Assembly: GCA_001709035.1 (NCBI GenBank)
Contig: LVKA01000008.1
Span: 248,001 to 312,000 of the forward strand
Length of the DNA: 64,000 nucleotides
DNA from: Candidatus Thiodiazotropha endoloripes
GTDB lineage: Bacteria > Pseudomonadota > Gammaproteobacteria > Chromatiales > Chromatiaceae
Direction of reading: 5' to 3'
The position numbers and the translations under genes are program-made. The notes beneath the pieces were generated by a model. It saw only the letters and a list, made by a program, of their open reading frames with translations. It did no database searches and had not been told where the DNA came from. This document shows, piece by piece, positions 45,187 through 55,515 of the stretch (position 1 is its first letter; every line of letters starts with the position of its first letter).

Positions 45187-47574
45187 TTACTGGTTAAGGT
45201 CCACCCAGAGTGTCACGGTTTCCGGTGGCAGGCAGACCTGGTCGTTACACGCCTGAAGCTGTAACTCAACCGGTAGTGTTGTTGGATCGGGCTGATATTT
45301 ATCGAGCTGTTTCAGCAGAGTTTGTAAGCTGATGTTTCCCCCGTAGACAGACAGTGGCTGTTGCTGGAACGCAAGTTTCTCTTGCGTTCCCTTGGGGTAG
45401 GTTACCGGCCCCATCTGCCAGCCTTTGACCTGCTCTGCCAAGGTCATGCGGGTCGCAATCAGATCCTTGCCGGTGGGTTGATTGGAGTTGATGTGCCAGC
45501 CGTCCGGAATGTGGATCTTCAGGTTCAGCAGGGTTTGCTCTGCCGCCTGGCTGGTGTTGGCTTGAATGCGGATACCACCCTGTCCGGCATAGGCCCTCGA
45601 GCCGAGTTCCCCATGCCGGTGATCGGCCACGGCACTCAACAGGTATCCATAGCTGATCGGAGTCGCTTCTAGGGCCGGGGCAAAGCGGGATATCAGGGCA
45701 TCGGTCTGGTTGCGGTATTCCAGTTCACCGCTACGTTGCCAGAGTCGCTGCAGGCTGTGTATGGCGACAGAACTGCCTGACGGGATGGCGTTGTCTGAGC
45801 CCTCATCCTTGGGGCGCCCCATGCCGGTGATGCTGCTGTCGGCCTCATTCATGAAGAAGCCACCCTGCTGCTGATCGAGAAAGCGCCCGGTCATGGCTCC
45901 GGCAAGCTCTTTGGCGCGCTCCAGCCAGTGTTGCTTGCCGGTCAGGTCATAGAGGTAGAGAAAGCTCTCTGAAAGATAGGCGTAGTCCTCCTGGGTAGCC
46001 GGGATGGAGGACTGGCCATTCAGATGAACCCGCCACAGGTGGCCGGCTTTGTAGCGGTTCTGCTGCCAGAGAAACTCGGCAGCCTTAAGGGCGGCATCCC
46101 GATAGCGGCTGTTATCCAGCAGATCAGCAGCCTGGGCAAAAGCGGTGATCATCATGCCGTTCCATGAGGTGACTATCTTGTCATCTCTCAAGGGTGGGAT
46201 GCGTTTGTTGCGGGTTTCCAGCAGTATTTGGTTGATGTTTTCCAGTTGCGTGAGCAGATCGGTCAATGAGAGTTTTTTCTCATTGGCAAACTCGGCAAGC
46301 GTTTGCGGCAGGTGGAGGATATTGCGACCTTCGAAGTTACCGGACGGGGTAACTCCGTAGAGGGCGATTGCCAGGCCCGCCTGCTGCTTGCTGAGAGCGG
46401 TGTTCAGTTCATCCTGGGTCCAGGTGAAAAACAGACCCTCTTCACCTTCGCTGTCAGCATCGGTTGCGGAGTAGAATCCCCCGTCCGGTGCCGTCATCTC
46501 ACGCAATACATAGTCGAGGGTCTGGGTGGCGATCCGGCGAAACTCCTCTCTGCCGGTGATGCGCCAGGCGCCCAGGTAGATACGGCTGAGATGGGCCTGG
46601 TTGTAGAGCATCTTTTCGAAGTGGGGCACCAGCCACTCATAGTCGGTGGAGTAGCGATGGAAACCGCCCGCCACCTGGTCGTAGATGCCGCCACGTCCCA
46701 TATGGTCCAAAGTCACTGTCAACATCTGCAGGGCCGCTTGATCCCGATGGCGTTGTGCTTGGTCGAGTAACAGATAGAGCCAGGGCTCTCTGGGAAATTT
46801 CGGTGCCTGTCCGAAGCCACCCTGGATCTCGTCGAAGGTGTTTTGGATGCTCTTTACTGCTTGGGTTATGACCCCCTCATCAAGTGCCTTTGCCTCGCCT
46901 CTCAGGCGGTTGCTCTCGGCGACTGCATCCGCCACTTTTTCTGCCTGAGCAATCACATCGTCAGGCTGAGCTTTCCAGAGCTTATTCACCTGCTCAAGCA
47001 GCGAGGTGAACTGTTCTGGGGTGTAGTAGGTACCGCCATAGAAAGGTTTTCCCTCGGGGGTGAGGAAGCTGGACATGGGCCAGCCCCCGTGACCGGTCAT
47101 CAGCATCACGGCAGTCATATAGACCTCATCCACATCGGGGTGGCTCTCCCGGTCCACCTTGATGGCGATGTAGTCCCGGTTCAGCAGGGCGGCGATCGGC
47201 AGGCTTTCGAAACTCTCCCGTTCCATCACATGGCACCAGTGACAGGTTGAATAGCCGATGGAGAGAAAGATCGGCTTGTTCTCCTGTCTGGCCTTTTTAA
47301 AGGCCGCCTCGGACCAGGGGTGCCAGTCGACCGGGTTATGCGCATGCTGCAGCAGATAGGGAGAATCCTCCAGGATCAGCCGATTGATGTAGCTGGGGGT
47401 GCCATCCGCATTGAAATGCTCGGTGCGGGGGCGGTAGCCAATGCCTTTGTCCAGATAGGCCTGATAGAGTTTCTCTGCCATAGACTCGGATCTCTCCAGA
47501 TGTAGGGTCTCATCCGCATGGCCTGCCGGTTGCAGAACCAGCAGGCTGATAACAATCAATAGAACTCTTGGCAT
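45187..47574 (-). CDS. Exported DUF255 thioredoxin-like protein fused to a DsbD-N-like domain
   Basis: This 795-residue protein has a signal peptide ([20 protein letters not shown]), a thioredoxin-like domain with CHWCH ([18 protein letters not shown]), an (alpha/alpha)6-like region typical of the YyaL/SSP411 family, and a C-terminal domain (from about 680) with [15 protein letters not shown]. The last is reminiscent of the DsbD N-terminal redox domain, with its two Cys. Most DUF255 proteins are cytosolic and lack this tail. A periplasmic thiol-disulfide role is inferred. A rhodanese gene lies 47 bases upstream in the same direction. Confidence 0.87.
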   Translation of the reverse strand: MPRVLLIVISLLVLQPAGHADETLHLERSESMAEKLYQAYLDKGIGYRPRTEHFNADGTPSYINRLILEDSPYLLQHAHNPVDWHPWSEAAFKKARQENKPIFLSIGYSTCHWCHVMERESFESLPIAALLNRDYIAIKVDRESHPDVDEVYMTAVMLMTGHGGWPMSSFLTPEGKPFYGGTYYTPEQFTSLLEQVNKLWKAQPDDVIAQAEKVADAVAESNRLRGEAKALDEGVITQAVKSIQNTFDEIQGGFGQAPKFPREPWLYLLLDQAQRHRDQAALQMLTVTLDHMGRGGIYDQVAGGFHRYSTDYEWLVPHFEKMLYNQAHLSRIYLGAWRITGREEFRRIATQTLDYVLREMTAPDGGFYSATDADSEGEEGLFFTWTQDELNTALSKQQAGLAIALYGVTPSGNFEGRNILHLPQTLAEFANEKKLSLTDLLTQLENINQILLETRNKRIPPLRDDKIVTSWNGMMITAFAQAADLLDNSRYRDAALKAAEFLWQQNRYKAGHLWRVHLNGQSSIPATQEDYAYLSESFLYLYDLTGKQHWLERAKELAGAMTGRFLDQQQGGFFMNEADSSITGMGRPKDEGSDNAIPSGSSVAIHSLQRLWQRSGELEYRNQTDALISRFAPALEATPISYGYLLSAVADHRHGELGSRAYAGQGGIRIQANTSQAAEQTLLNLKIHIPDGWHINSNQPTGKDLIATRMTLAEQVKGWQMGPVTYPKGTQEKLAFQQQPLSVYGGNISLQTLLKQLDKYQPDPTTLPVELQLQACNDQVCLPPETVTLWVDLNQ

Positions 47575-47621
47575 CGGCAGCTCTCACCCTTGCAGCTGTA
47601 CGGTCTCTATTTCAGTCAGGT

Positions 47622-48515
47622 TCAGAAGTTCAGGTGGACCTGTCGATCCATCGGCAGACCTGAATCTGCCGCCCACTCCTGGGTGGAGCCGTCATAAAGT
47701 CTGGCCTGGCTGTTGCCGAGCAGTTCATGGGAGACGAACCAAGCCAGTGCAGCGCGATTGCCGGTATGGCAATAGTTGATCTGTGCACCTTGCAGGGGCA
47801 CGTTACCGGCATTGTAGATCTGCTTCAGGTTTTCCAAGCTGTGCAGCTTGCCGCTGCCGTTGACGGTCAGCCAGTCGTAGTTGAGATTGACCGCGCCGGG
47901 CAGACTGCCGGGACGCTCCTTGGCGCCACCCTTGTAAATGCCGAGGTATTCCGCGCGGGTGCGGTTATCCACCGCCAAGGCGCCGGAGTTGATGGCCTGT
48001 TTAACCGCCTTGGCATCCGGATTCATCTCCGCTCGGTAATTTGCCTTGAAAGTGGCAGGCTTGAGCTGATGATTGCCTTTCTCCAGGGGGTATTTTCGGG
48101 TCTCCGCATAGGCGATCAGGCCGCCATCGAGGATTGAGACCTTATCGTGTCCCAGGACCTTGAAACTCCAGTAGACCCGGGATGCCACCGCCATGTCGCC
48201 GGCGCTGGCGCCGAGCGGGATAAGCACCACATGGGTTTTGTTGTTAATTCCCAGGGAGCCGATCAGCTTCTCCATGATGGGAACCGGTGGCAGTAGCTTC
48301 GGCTGCCCCTTTTTTTCCGTCCGCCAATCACCGTACTCGGTGTTTACGGATCCCGGGATATGAAACCGTAGGTAGTTCTGGTTGCTCTGCAGATCGAGCA
48401 GCACCAGGTCGGCGCTACTTTTATTCTGTTCCAGCCACTCGACCGATACCAGCGGTTGGGCCGAGAGGGGGAGGGTGTTAATGAGAAGAATCAGGATGAA
48501 AGCAAATCTGTACAT
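47622..48515 (-). CDS. Periplasmic two-domain rhodanese (sulfurtransferase)
   Basis: This 297-residue protein has a signal peptide (FAFILILLINTLPLSAQ) and two rhodanese domains. The first, with LDLQSNQNYLRFHIPGSVN, lacks a catalytic Cys. The second has INYCHTGNRAALAWF, where Cys is the persulfide-forming nucleophile. It would move sulfane sulfur (for example from thiosulfate) to an acceptor in the periplasm. It shares an operon with the DUF255/DsbD-like fusion, suggesting joint thiol or sulfur handling. Confidence 0.93.
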   Translation of the reverse strand: MYRFAFILILLINTLPLSAQPLVSVEWLEQNKSSADLVLLDLQSNQNYLRFHIPGSVNTEYGDWRTEKKGQPKLLPPVPIMEKLIGSLGINNKTHVVLIPLGASAGDMAVASRVYWSFKVLGHDKVSILDGGLIAYAETRKYPLEKGNHQLKPATFKANYRAEMNPDAKAVKQAINSGALAVDNRTRAEYLGIYKGGAKERPGSLPGAVNLNYDWLTVNGSGKLHSLENLKQIYNAGNVPLQGAQINYCHTGNRAALAWFVSHELLGNSQARLYDGSTQEWAADSGLPMDRQVHLNF

Positions 48516-48888
48516 AGGGCACCTTGATATCGAGTTTTCACTATGGTGTTGGTTATCGGCAGGAGATTACACCATAAGGCTTGCCTGATCTCCGCTTTAG
48601 TGTATAGAGATTGTTTAACGCGACATGCAGAGTCGCCGGGTCAATAATAATGTGATCGGTTTCCTCGGATAAAGTTGCGTCCGCAGCTTTTTACTCCCTG
48701 TATCATGATCAGTCAGCCTGTTATGTTGAATAATTCTCGCAATCAACCCGCTAGCTTGATTTGGTTGATTGACGGGTTGGTTTCATACAAAGTTTGTATT
48801 CAAGGCCGCATTCTGACGCCAAACCGATTGCGAAAAAACATTCTGCCCCTCTGGTAATCACGGGGCCCTGTGTCAGAATAGTGTGATC
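48516..48888. other. Intergenic region between divergent rhodanese and Sel1 genes
   Basis: This 373-base divergent gap should hold promoters for both operons. I see no clear sigma70 pair or known operator. A partial inverted repeat around CAATCAACCCG and TTGATTGACGGGTTG (48740-48780) is noted without assignment. A 60-codon TTG-started frame at 48675 has no ribosome site or recognisable sequence. Confidence 0.4.
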
Positions 48889-49302
48889 ATGAAAAGTACG
48901 ATAATTAAGCTGCTCTTGGCCTGGTCGATGTTGTTGCTCTCTGCCGGAGTGACTGCGGATGACTACGCTGATGGGATGACTGCACTGACAAGTGCCGATT
49001 ACACTGCCGCCTACCGGACATTCAAACGGCTGGCAAAGCGGGACCATGTGGAAGCCCAGTTCCAGCTCGGCATGCTCTATCTGCATGGTCAGGGGGTAGA
49101 GCAGAATACCCAGCAGGGCGTCAAATGGCTGAAACAGGCTGCAGAGGATGGCTACTACTATCTGGCTGCCAATGAACTGGGTCAGATCTATCTTGCCGGT
49201 CAATGGGTGGAACGCAGTGAGACCGAGGCCATTAAGTGGCTGGAACTGGCGACCAAGATAGCCGAGGAGAATGAGGATGAAGCGGAAGACGGCTGTGATT
49301 GA
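48889..49302 (+). CDS. Exported Sel1-repeat (TPR-like) protein
   Basis: This 137-residue protein has a signal peptide (KSTIIKLLLAWSMLLLSAGVTA) and two or three Sel1-like repeats: HVEAQFQLGMLYLHGQGVEQNTQQGVKWLKQAAEDGYYYLAANELGQIYLAGQWVERSETEAIKWLELA. It ends in an acidic tail. Such repeats mediate protein contacts in the periplasm. It lies 15 bases ahead of gspA and may belong to that operon. ATG 48889 is chosen over GTG 48883. Confidence 0.88.
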   Translation: MKSTIIKLLLAWSMLLLSAGVTADDYADGMTALTSADYTAAYRTFKRLAKRDHVEAQFQLGMLYLHGQGVEQNTQQGVKWLKQAAEDGYYYLAANELGQIYLAGQWVERSETEAIKWLELATKIAEENEDEAEDGCD

Positions 49303-49317
49303 TCCGCTTACAAGACC

Positions 49318-51201
49318 ATGAAATTCAGCGATTTTGGATTCAAGGAAAACCCGTTTGCCATCACCCCGGATCCCCGTTATCTCTACCTGAGTCGGGGGCA
49401 TGAGGAGAGTCTTGCCCATTTGATCTATGGTGCCGGTCCGAATGGTGGATTCGTATTGCTGACGGGAGAGGTCGGTACCGGCAAAACCCTGCTGCTGAGA
49501 AGCCTGCTGGCCCAGCAACTTGAAGATGTGGAAGTTGCCCTGATTCTCAATCCCCGTTTATCGAGAAGAGAGTTTTTGGCAACCATCTGCGATGAACTCG
49601 GTATCTCATACGAAGGGCCCCCATACTCTCTGAAACATCTCAGCGATCGGCTGGCCAAGCATCTGCTGGAAATCCACAGTGCCGGTAAACACACCGTGCT
49701 GGTGGTGGATGAAGCACAAAACCTGAGCCCGCGAGTACTTGAGCAGGTTCGCTTGCTGACCAATCTGGAGACATCCCAACATAAGCTGTTGCGCATCATT
49801 CTGGTTGGCCAGCCGGAACTGTTGCAGATCCTCGACCGCAAAGAGTTGAGGCAGGTCGATCAGCGGATCACGGCCCGTTATCATCTATCACCCTTGAACC
49901 AGGCGGAGACCCGGGCCTATATCAGTCACCGCCTGGCGGTCGCCGGTGAGCGGGAGGACCTGTTCACTCCAACCGCTCTATGGCTGTTGCATCACTACTC
50001 GCGAGGCATACCCCGGCTGATCAATACCATCTGCGAGCGGGCGCTGCTGGCGATCTATACCAGCGGCAAACAACGAATCGACGCCCGCATGGTCTGGCGG
50101 TCCGCTAAAGAGGTCAAGGGGCGCAAGGCGAAACGCAATCATGGCCTGAAGCTCGGTATAGCGGCCGGTCTGCTGTTGCTATTGGCCGTTGGGGGTGGTT
50201 GGTACTGGTTCGATAGCCAGCTGAGCCGCAGTGTGGATGTGAGCGTAAAATCAGAGCCTCAAACACCGAAAGCGGTTGAGGAGCGACCCGCGGAAGAGAT
50301 CGGTAAATCGCCCCAAAGCCGAGACTTGACTCCTCAGGCTGAGGTCGAGCCACCACAACAATCCGAGACACCGGTTGACGACTCCCAATCCAGTCTGGTG
50401 GACCAGCCCGCTGAGCTGTTACAACCGCCATCAGTCGAGCAGCCAGAAGTGTTGCCCCAGCCCCCTCTGGCAGAGCCGCCGGAGATCGGAGGCCCTGAAA
50501 CTGATGAGGGAAAGGCTGAGATTGCCGCCAGCCCGGATATCGAAGATAAGCGTTCAAGTCCACCCAGAGAGATCGAGTTGGGGAGGCTCTTCAAACAGCC
50601 ACAGAACAGCTTCAGCAGTTACCAGAAGCTGTTTCAGGTGTGGGATGCCTCGATCAATCTGAATACCGCATCCCATCCCTGCCAACAGGCTCCGGAGTAT
50701 GGATTACGCTGCTTGAGTGAGTTTGCCGACTGGAAAACTCTACTGCGCTTGAATCGTCCCCTGCTGATTCGCCTGAAACAGGATGGTCAGGAGCGCCTGT
50801 TGTTCCTTACCCATGTGGATGGTGAGTGGTTGTTGGTCGATACCGGTGAGTCCCAGGGTGTGGTCAAGCTGGATCAACTCAAGCGTTTCTGGCGGGGAGG
50901 GTTTGTCATGCTATGGAAACCCCATGCCGGGCTGGCATTGATCGGTCAGGGCTCCACGGGAGAGGCGGTCACCTGGTTACGGAGTCGTCTCAGTCTTGTG
51001 GATGGCGGAGAGCTGGCCCTGGTAGAAGGGCTGGATCGCTTTGACACGGCTCTCAAGTCCCGGCTGGAGGCATTTCAACGTCAAAACGGTCTCGATGCAG
51101 ATGGTGTGGCGGGCCAACAGACCCAGGTCTATCTGAATAATCTGCAGTTACCCGCGAGCACCCCGACCCTTGCCGCCAATCCGGTTAGCGGGGCGCGTTG
51201 A
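49318..51201 (+). CDS. gspA: GspA/ExeA-type AAA ATPase with peptidoglycan-binding tail
   Basis: This 627-residue inner-membrane protein has a cytoplasmic AAA domain (TGEVGTGKTLLLRSLL Walker A, VLVVDEAQNLS Walker B), a single membrane helix near residue 280 (GLKLGIAAGLLLLLAVGGGWYW), a long Pro/Glu-rich periplasmic linker, a C39-peptidase-like region lacking catalytic function, and a PG_binding_1 domain (SRLEAFQRQNGLDADGVAGQQTQVYLN). With GspB it helps place the type II secretin through peptidoglycan. The pair is split from the main gsp operon, as in several gammaproteobacteria. Confidence 0.92.
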   Translation: MKFSDFGFKENPFAITPDPRYLYLSRGHEESLAHLIYGAGPNGGFVLLTGEVGTGKTLLLRSLLAQQLEDVEVALILNPRLSRREFLATICDELGISYEGPPYSLKHLSDRLAKHLLEIHSAGKHTVLVVDEAQNLSPRVLEQVRLLTNLETSQHKLLRIILVGQPELLQILDRKELRQVDQRITARYHLSPLNQAETRAYISHRLAVAGEREDLFTPTALWLLHHYSRGIPRLINTICERALLAIYTSGKQRIDARMVWRSAKEVKGRKAKRNHGLKLGIAAGLLLLLAVGGGWYWFDSQLSRSVDVSVKSEPQTPKAVEERPAEEIGKSPQSRDLTPQAEVEPPQQSETPVDDSQSSLVDQPAELLQPPSVEQPEVLPQPPLAEPPEIGGPETDEGKAEIAASPDIEDKRSSPPREIELGRLFKQPQNSFSSYQKLFQVWDASINLNTASHPCQQAPEYGLRCLSEFADWKTLLRLNRPLLIRLKQDGQERLLFLTHVDGEWLLVDTGESQGVVKLDQLKRFWRGGFVMLWKPHAGLALIGQGSTGEAVTWLRSRLSLVDGGELALVEGLDRFDTALKSRLEAFQRQNGLDADGVAGQQTQVYLNNLQLPASTPTLAANPVSGAR

Positions 51202-51202
51202 T

Positions 51203-51934
51203 ATGTCGCTGATTCTAGAAGCCCTGAAAAAGGCGGAACGGCAGCATAAACTGGGCAAGGTGCCGGGTATTTCAGCGCAAGCCTCGGAGCAGCAGAGTCC
51301 GGGTGGCAGCCGTCTGAGGTGGGGGCTGCTGTCGCTGTTGGGGCTGGCCATTTTGGCGATCGGTCTCTACCTGGGTGGTATCCAGAACAGATCCCAGCCG
51401 GATCCCCAACCTCAGGCCAAGGCGACACCCGAGTCGGCCGCTAAAGCCGCTCCGGTCACCGAGCCAATGCGTCCTCCGGGGGAGCTTACTGTCAGGCCGG
51501 TAAGCGCCGGTCAGGGTGCAACCACCGTACAGCCGCAACCCGAGGCGGCGCCAGTGGAGACACAGGCACCGCCTGTAGACCCGATGACCCAAGCGGCTCA
51601 AACTGTCGATATGCCCAGGCAACCGACTCCCCAGCCCGTGGTGACGGCAAAACCGGTCCAGGCCCCGCCGCCGCCAGCGCCGAAACCACCGCCGCCGAGG
51701 GCCATACCACTGCACGATATGCCGGGTGGATTTGTATCCAACCTGCCGGAGATGAATATTGATATTCACAGTTACGATCCTCGCCCGCTGAAACGCTATG
51801 TGCTGGTCAACATGGAGAAGTACCGGGAGGGAGACTATCTGGCAGAAGGTCCTTTATTGATCGAGATACTGCCCGAAGGGGTGATTATGGAACATATGGG
51901 GGAACGGTTTATTTTCCCCCTGGGAAATCTCTAA
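51203..51934 (+). CDS. gspB: GspB-type type II secretion accessory protein
   Basis: This 243-residue protein starts MSLILEALKKAERQHKLGKVPG, the usual cytosolic lead of GspB proteins. One membrane helix follows (LLSLLGLAILAIGLYLGG), then a Pro/Ala/Gln-rich periplasmic linker and a C-terminal T2SSB domain (INIHSYDPRPLKRYVLVNMEKYREGDYLAEGPLLIEILPEGVIMEHMGERFIFP). It partners GspA, whose stop lies one base before this ATG. Confidence 0.92.
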   Translation: MSLILEALKKAERQHKLGKVPGISAQASEQQSPGGSRLRWGLLSLLGLAILAIGLYLGGIQNRSQPDPQPQAKATPESAAKAAPVTEPMRPPGELTVRPVSAGQGATTVQPQPEAAPVETQAPPVDPMTQAAQTVDMPRQPTPQPVVTAKPVQAPPPPAPKPPPPRAIPLHDMPGGFVSNLPEMNIDIHSYDPRPLKRYVLVNMEKYREGDYLAEGPLLIEILPEGVIMEHMGERFIFPLGNL

Positions 51935-52087
51935 CCAGGGCCTGCGATGCGGGAAATCAGCGCTTCTCCGGACAGACGGTAGAGTCGGGCCGATGAGCCA
52001 GGGGCTGTGGTGTGGCCTGTTGTTCGGTGTTTAGGGTATATTGGTGTTTCACTGAATCGTTTTATGGCTAGGCCCAAGGAACGCAGG

Positions 52088-52405
52088 ATGAAGGAACGAA
52101 ACATAGGTATGACAGCAGCTTATCTGTTGCTGCTACTGTTACCGCTCAATGCCCAGGCTGTGATCTACAAATGGGTTGACGAGAACGGCAAGGTGCACTA
52201 CAGCCAATCTCCACCGCCGAAGGGCAGTCAGCGGGCACCCATCGATACCAGCACTTTCTCCACCATGGAGATGCGCAAAGCGCCAAAAGTCTCTCTCACC
52301 CCGAAGAAAACGCGCAAGCCGAAGTCCAAGCCACGAAAAAAGCGTGTGGTTAAAACAATCAGCAAACGACCGAATACCCGGAGTACCTGCCCGCTTAAGC
52401 GTTGA
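52088..52405 (+). CDS. Exported DUF4124 domain protein
   Basis: This 105-residue protein has a signal peptide (AAYLLLLLLPLNAQA) and the DUF4124 core VIYKWVDENGKVHYSQSPPPKGS, followed by a very Lys/Arg-rich tail (KKTRKPKSKPRKKRVVKTISKR) that could bind acidic cell-surface polymers. ATG 52088 follows AAGGAACGC. Function unknown. Confidence 0.85.
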   Translation: MKERNIGMTAAYLLLLLLPLNAQAVIYKWVDENGKVHYSQSPPPKGSQRAPIDTSTFSTMEMRKAPKVSLTPKKTRKPKSKPRKKRVVKTISKRPNTRSTCPLKR

Positions 52406-52436
52406 CGAAAGCCTAGTGGGTTCTTGTTAACGGGCC

Positions 52437-53294
52437 CTAGGAAGCTTTTTTCAGTGGATAGATCGTATTCAGGATATGCTCAATCCCGGGTCGAACCTCT
52501 TCTGCGATTGAGTGACAGGTCGCCAGATCCAGACCGGTTTTCTCCAGCGCCGCTGGGTGAGGCGTGTTCAGACCTTCACCTAGCTTGCCATTCCCCATCA
52601 GGGCCTCGCTTATCATCACCGCGATATGAACCATTGCGGTCTCCGTCGGGTGGTGTTTGGCGCGTAGTGGCTCGGTATGAAATTCTGTGGTCTCGATGAG
52701 ACAGAGGGGGAAGCTCCATTGGCGCATCAGCGTGGCGCCGACCCGTGCATAATCCAGACCGATCAGCTCTCGTTCCACTTCCACCAGCGGTTGGGAGTGT
52801 TGTCGAGATTGCTGGAACGCCTGCCGGGTCTCTTCTGGTATGCTCTGATGCATGATCAGGTGACCCAGGTCGAACAGCAGGCCGCAGACAAACAGTCGTT
52901 CACTGTCTATCAGGCCCATGCGTCTGGCAATGCCTTGGGCAACCAGGCCACAGAAGATACTGCGTCGCCAGTAATCCTGCATGTCAAACTCGATGTTATC
53001 CGGCTCATGTAGCGATTCTGAGATGCAGGTGGCCAGGGTAAGATCATGAATCTGTTGTGTCCCGAGCAGGGAGACTGCGCGAAATACGGTTTCGATCTTA
53101 CTCGCCAGGCCAAAGTAGGGGCTGTTGATCAGTTTCAGAACGCGGGTGGTCAGGGCCGGGTCGCTGCGGATGGTATCGGCGACATCGTCCAGGCGATATT
53201 CCGGCGTGTCGATGATATCCTTTAGCCGGATATAGACATCAGGCAAGGTGATGAGCTTGCAGTCCCGGGTGATTTTTTCCCACAGTGTCGACAT
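52437..53294 (-). CDS. HDOD domain protein
   Basis: This 285-residue cytosolic protein is a single HDOD domain (ITLPDVYIRLKDIIDTPEYRLDDVADTIRSDPALTTRVLKLINSPYFG, AVSLLGTQQIHDLTLATC, FVCGLLFDLGHLIMHQ). Metal-binding residues of true HD hydrolases are incomplete, as usual in HDOD proteins, which act as signalling scaffolds. A TATAAT-like -10 on the minus strand at 53409-53414 may serve it. Confidence 0.92.
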   Translation of the reverse strand: MSTLWEKITRDCKLITLPDVYIRLKDIIDTPEYRLDDVADTIRSDPALTTRVLKLINSPYFGLASKIETVFRAVSLLGTQQIHDLTLATCISESLHEPDNIEFDMQDYWRRSIFCGLVAQGIARRMGLIDSERLFVCGLLFDLGHLIMHQSIPEETRQAFQQSRQHSQPLVEVERELIGLDYARVGATLMRQWSFPLCLIETTEFHTEPLRAKHHPTETAMVHIAVMISEALMGNGKLGEGLNTPHPAALEKTGLDLATCHSIAEEVRPGIEHILNTIYPLKKAS

Positions 53295-53479
53295 AGGTAC
53301 CTCGTGAACAGATAGTGCTCAACCTCGGTTCCTGTGGGTAGAATCAGAAGGATCTGTTCAGTCATGAAAATTTGACGCCAGCTGTATTTCTCCTGAGGCG
53401 TCGAACCCATTATACCAACAATGGTTCAAATTGGTCCGCCTGAAACAGAAAAAGTTTCTTCTATTCCACTTCTCTGGAA

Positions 53480-54205
53480 TCATCGTTCCATCGTCGCTCT
53501 GGCGACAGCCCAGACAGTGATTTCAGCCGCGCCGCATCGTTTCAACGCCTTACTCATTTCGTTGATCGTCGATCCGGTGGTAATCACATCGTCCAAGATC
53601 GCCACCCGGCTACCCCGCAGGCTGCCATAGACACGAAACGCATGGCGAAGATTGTTTCGCCTCAACCGTTCGTTGAGGTCGGATTGGGCTTTGGTATTGC
53701 GGGTGCGTTTCACCAGGCGGTCTTCCAGGGGGATCCGGTAGTGCTTGGCTACAACCCGAGCCAACTCTTGTGCCTGGTTGAATCCCCGTTGTCTCATGCG
53801 CTGTTGATGAAGAGGCATTGGCAGCAGTAGATCCGGTGGATTTTGCAACTCACCCAGGCGGTCGATGATCAGTCGGGCGAGCGGTATGGTGAGATGCAGC
53901 TGGTGACGGAATTTAAGCTGTGCGATCAGATGGTTGGATGGTGCTTCGTAACGCAGGGCGGTTTGGCATGAAGCATAGGGCAGCTCACTGTTAAGGCAGG
54001 CGCCACAGCGGGTTTCAGCGGCTGCGTCGGGGGGAAGTGGCAGAGCGCAGCGGGGACAGGCGTGGCGATTGAACGGCAGCGATTGATAACAGGGGTCGCA
54101 AAAACGGCGTCTATGATCGGCATCTGCACCGCAGAGCAGACAGTTCTGTGGGTAGATATGTTTTAGCAGTAGATCCAGCCAATTGGACTTCATCGCTCCA
54201 TCCAT
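53480..54205 (-). CDS. comF: ComF family phosphoribosyltransferase-like protein
   Basis: This 241-residue protein has an N-terminal zinc-ribbon-like region (CLLCG, FCDPCYQ, CPRCALP, CGACL) and a phosphoribosyltransferase-type fold (LLLPMPLHQQRMRQRGFNQAQELAR, then VAILDDVITTGSTINEMSKAL with the PRPP-loop acidic pair). ComF is needed for DNA uptake during natural transformation. It diverges from the biotin operon. ATG 54205 or 54193 may be the start. Confidence 0.95.
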   Translation of the reverse strand: MDGAMKSNWLDLLLKHIYPQNCLLCGADADHRRRFCDPCYQSLPFNRHACPRCALPLPPDAAAETRCGACLNSELPYASCQTALRYEAPSNHLIAQLKFRHQLHLTIPLARLIIDRLGELQNPPDLLLPMPLHQQRMRQRGFNQAQELARVVAKHYRIPLEDRLVKRTRNTKAQSDLNERLRRNNLRHAFRVYGSLRGSRVAILDDVITTGSTINEMSKALKRCGAAEITVWAVARATMER

Positions 54206-54360
54206 GGATATCGGTGGTTGATCGGGGCGCTCAGTGATCCCTTTGAGTCGCTTTTCAGTCTAACCGTTGCGGTCTGCCCAGTATAGGTAATCGACAGATG
54301 TCGATGTTCTGTTGGCGGTGGAATCTGAAAATAGGCTGGAATGTATAAGAATTATACAGA

Positions 54361-54391
54361 AGTAAACTAAGCAATGTAATCCTGGTTGACT
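54361..54391. promoter_or_regulatory. Possible BirA operator before bioB
   Basis: AGTAAACT-N15-GGTTGACT approximates the gammaproteobacterial BirA site (TGTAAACC / TGTCAACC-N15-GGTTTACA), with six of eight half-site bases complementary. The right half overlaps a TTGACT that could act as a -35 box for bioB, about 75 bases before the ATG. This is a pattern match by eye. Confidence 0.45.
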
Positions 54392-54464
54392 GTTGGCGGT
54401 CAATGTTTACCATAGACTCCCCGCTCCCTAATGCAGACTGAATTTGTACAACCTGGTGGATATC

Positions 54465-55475
54465 ATGACCGACAGCCCGCTACGCCATGACTGGACTCTG
54501 GACGAGATCGAGGCCCTGCTCGATCTGCCTTTCAACGACTTGATGTTTCGTGCCCAGAGCCTGCATCGGGAGCGTTTTGACCCCAATCAGATCCAGATGA
54601 GCAGCCTGCTGAGCATCAAGACCGGCGCCTGCGCCGAGGATTGTGGCTACTGCTCCCAGAGCGCCAAATATGACTCGGGGCTGGAAGCCGAGAAGTTGAT
54701 GCCGTTGGAAGATGTGGTCAAAGCCGCAGAAGCGGCAAAGCAGAAAGGCGCCAGCCGCTTCTGCATGGGGGCAGCCTGGCGCAATCCAACCGATAAGAAC
54801 CTGCAGCGGGTGATTGAGATGGTTGAAGCGGTCAACGGCATGGGCATGGAGACCTGCCTGACCTTGGGTATGCTTACCGAGCAACAGGCGGAACGCCTGC
54901 GTGAGGCGGGCCTGGATTACTACAACCACAATCTGGATACCTCTCCGGAGTTCTACGGTGAGGTGATCACCACCCGAACCTTTGATGATCGATTGCAGAC
55001 CCTCTCCCATGTACGTGATGCCGGGATCAATGTCTGTTCCGGAGGCATTCTCGGGATGGGTGAGTCGAGACGGGACCGGGCCAGCATGCTGCGGGAGCTG
55101 GTCAATCTGCCGAAGCATCCCGAGTCGGTACCGATCAACATGCTGGTCAAGATCGAAGGCACACCGCTCTCCCGGGTTGAGGATCTGGATCCCCTGGAGT
55201 TCGTACGTACCATCGCTGTGGCGCGAATTCTGATGCCCAACTCCTACGTCAGGCTTTCGGCCGGGCGGGGGGAGATGCGTGACGAGATGCAGGCGCTCTG
55301 TTTTCTCGCCGGGGCGAACTCGATTTTCTATGGTGAGCGTTTACTTACCACGGACAACCCTGAAGCGGACCGGGACAGAGAACTACTACAACGTCTGGGT
55401 ATGAAAACCGAGGCGCTGGTCGAGACTGAGGTCAAAGCGGCCAAAACCCCCTGCCAGAAAGCACAGGCCGTTTGA
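54465..55475 (+). CDS. bioB: Biotin synthase
   Basis: This 336-residue radical SAM enzyme inserts sulfur into dethiobiotin. The [4Fe-4S] motif is in [18 protein letters not shown] (CX3CX2C). Other marks are [40 protein letters not shown] and [10 protein letters not shown] with the Arg ligand of the auxiliary [2Fe-2S] cluster. ATG 54465 with GGTGGA ahead is preferred to TTG 54444. First gene of bioB-F-H-C-D. Confidence 0.98.
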   Translation: MTDSPLRHDWTLDEIEALLDLPFNDLMFRAQSLHRERFDPNQIQMSSLLSIKTGACAEDCGYCSQSAKYDSGLEAEKLMPLEDVVKAAEAAKQKGASRFCMGAAWRNPTDKNLQRVIEMVEAVNGMGMETCLTLGMLTEQQAERLREAGLDYYNHNLDTSPEFYGEVITTRTFDDRLQTLSHVRDAGINVCSGGILGMGESRRDRASMLRELVNLPKHPESVPINMLVKIEGTPLSRVEDLDPLEFVRTIAVARILMPNSYVRLSAGRGEMRDEMQALCFLAGANSIFYGERLLTTDNPEADRDRELLQRLGMKTEALVETEVKAAKTPCQKAQAV

Positions 55476-55515
55476 GCGTCCGTTCTCGCCGGTGGCGGGA
55501 TTTGAAGCACGTAAT

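Noticed and set aside
48675-48857. 60-codon TTG-started frame in the rhodanese/Sel1 gap
   Set aside because: No Shine-Dalgarno, no recognisable protein features, and located where divergent promoters are expected.
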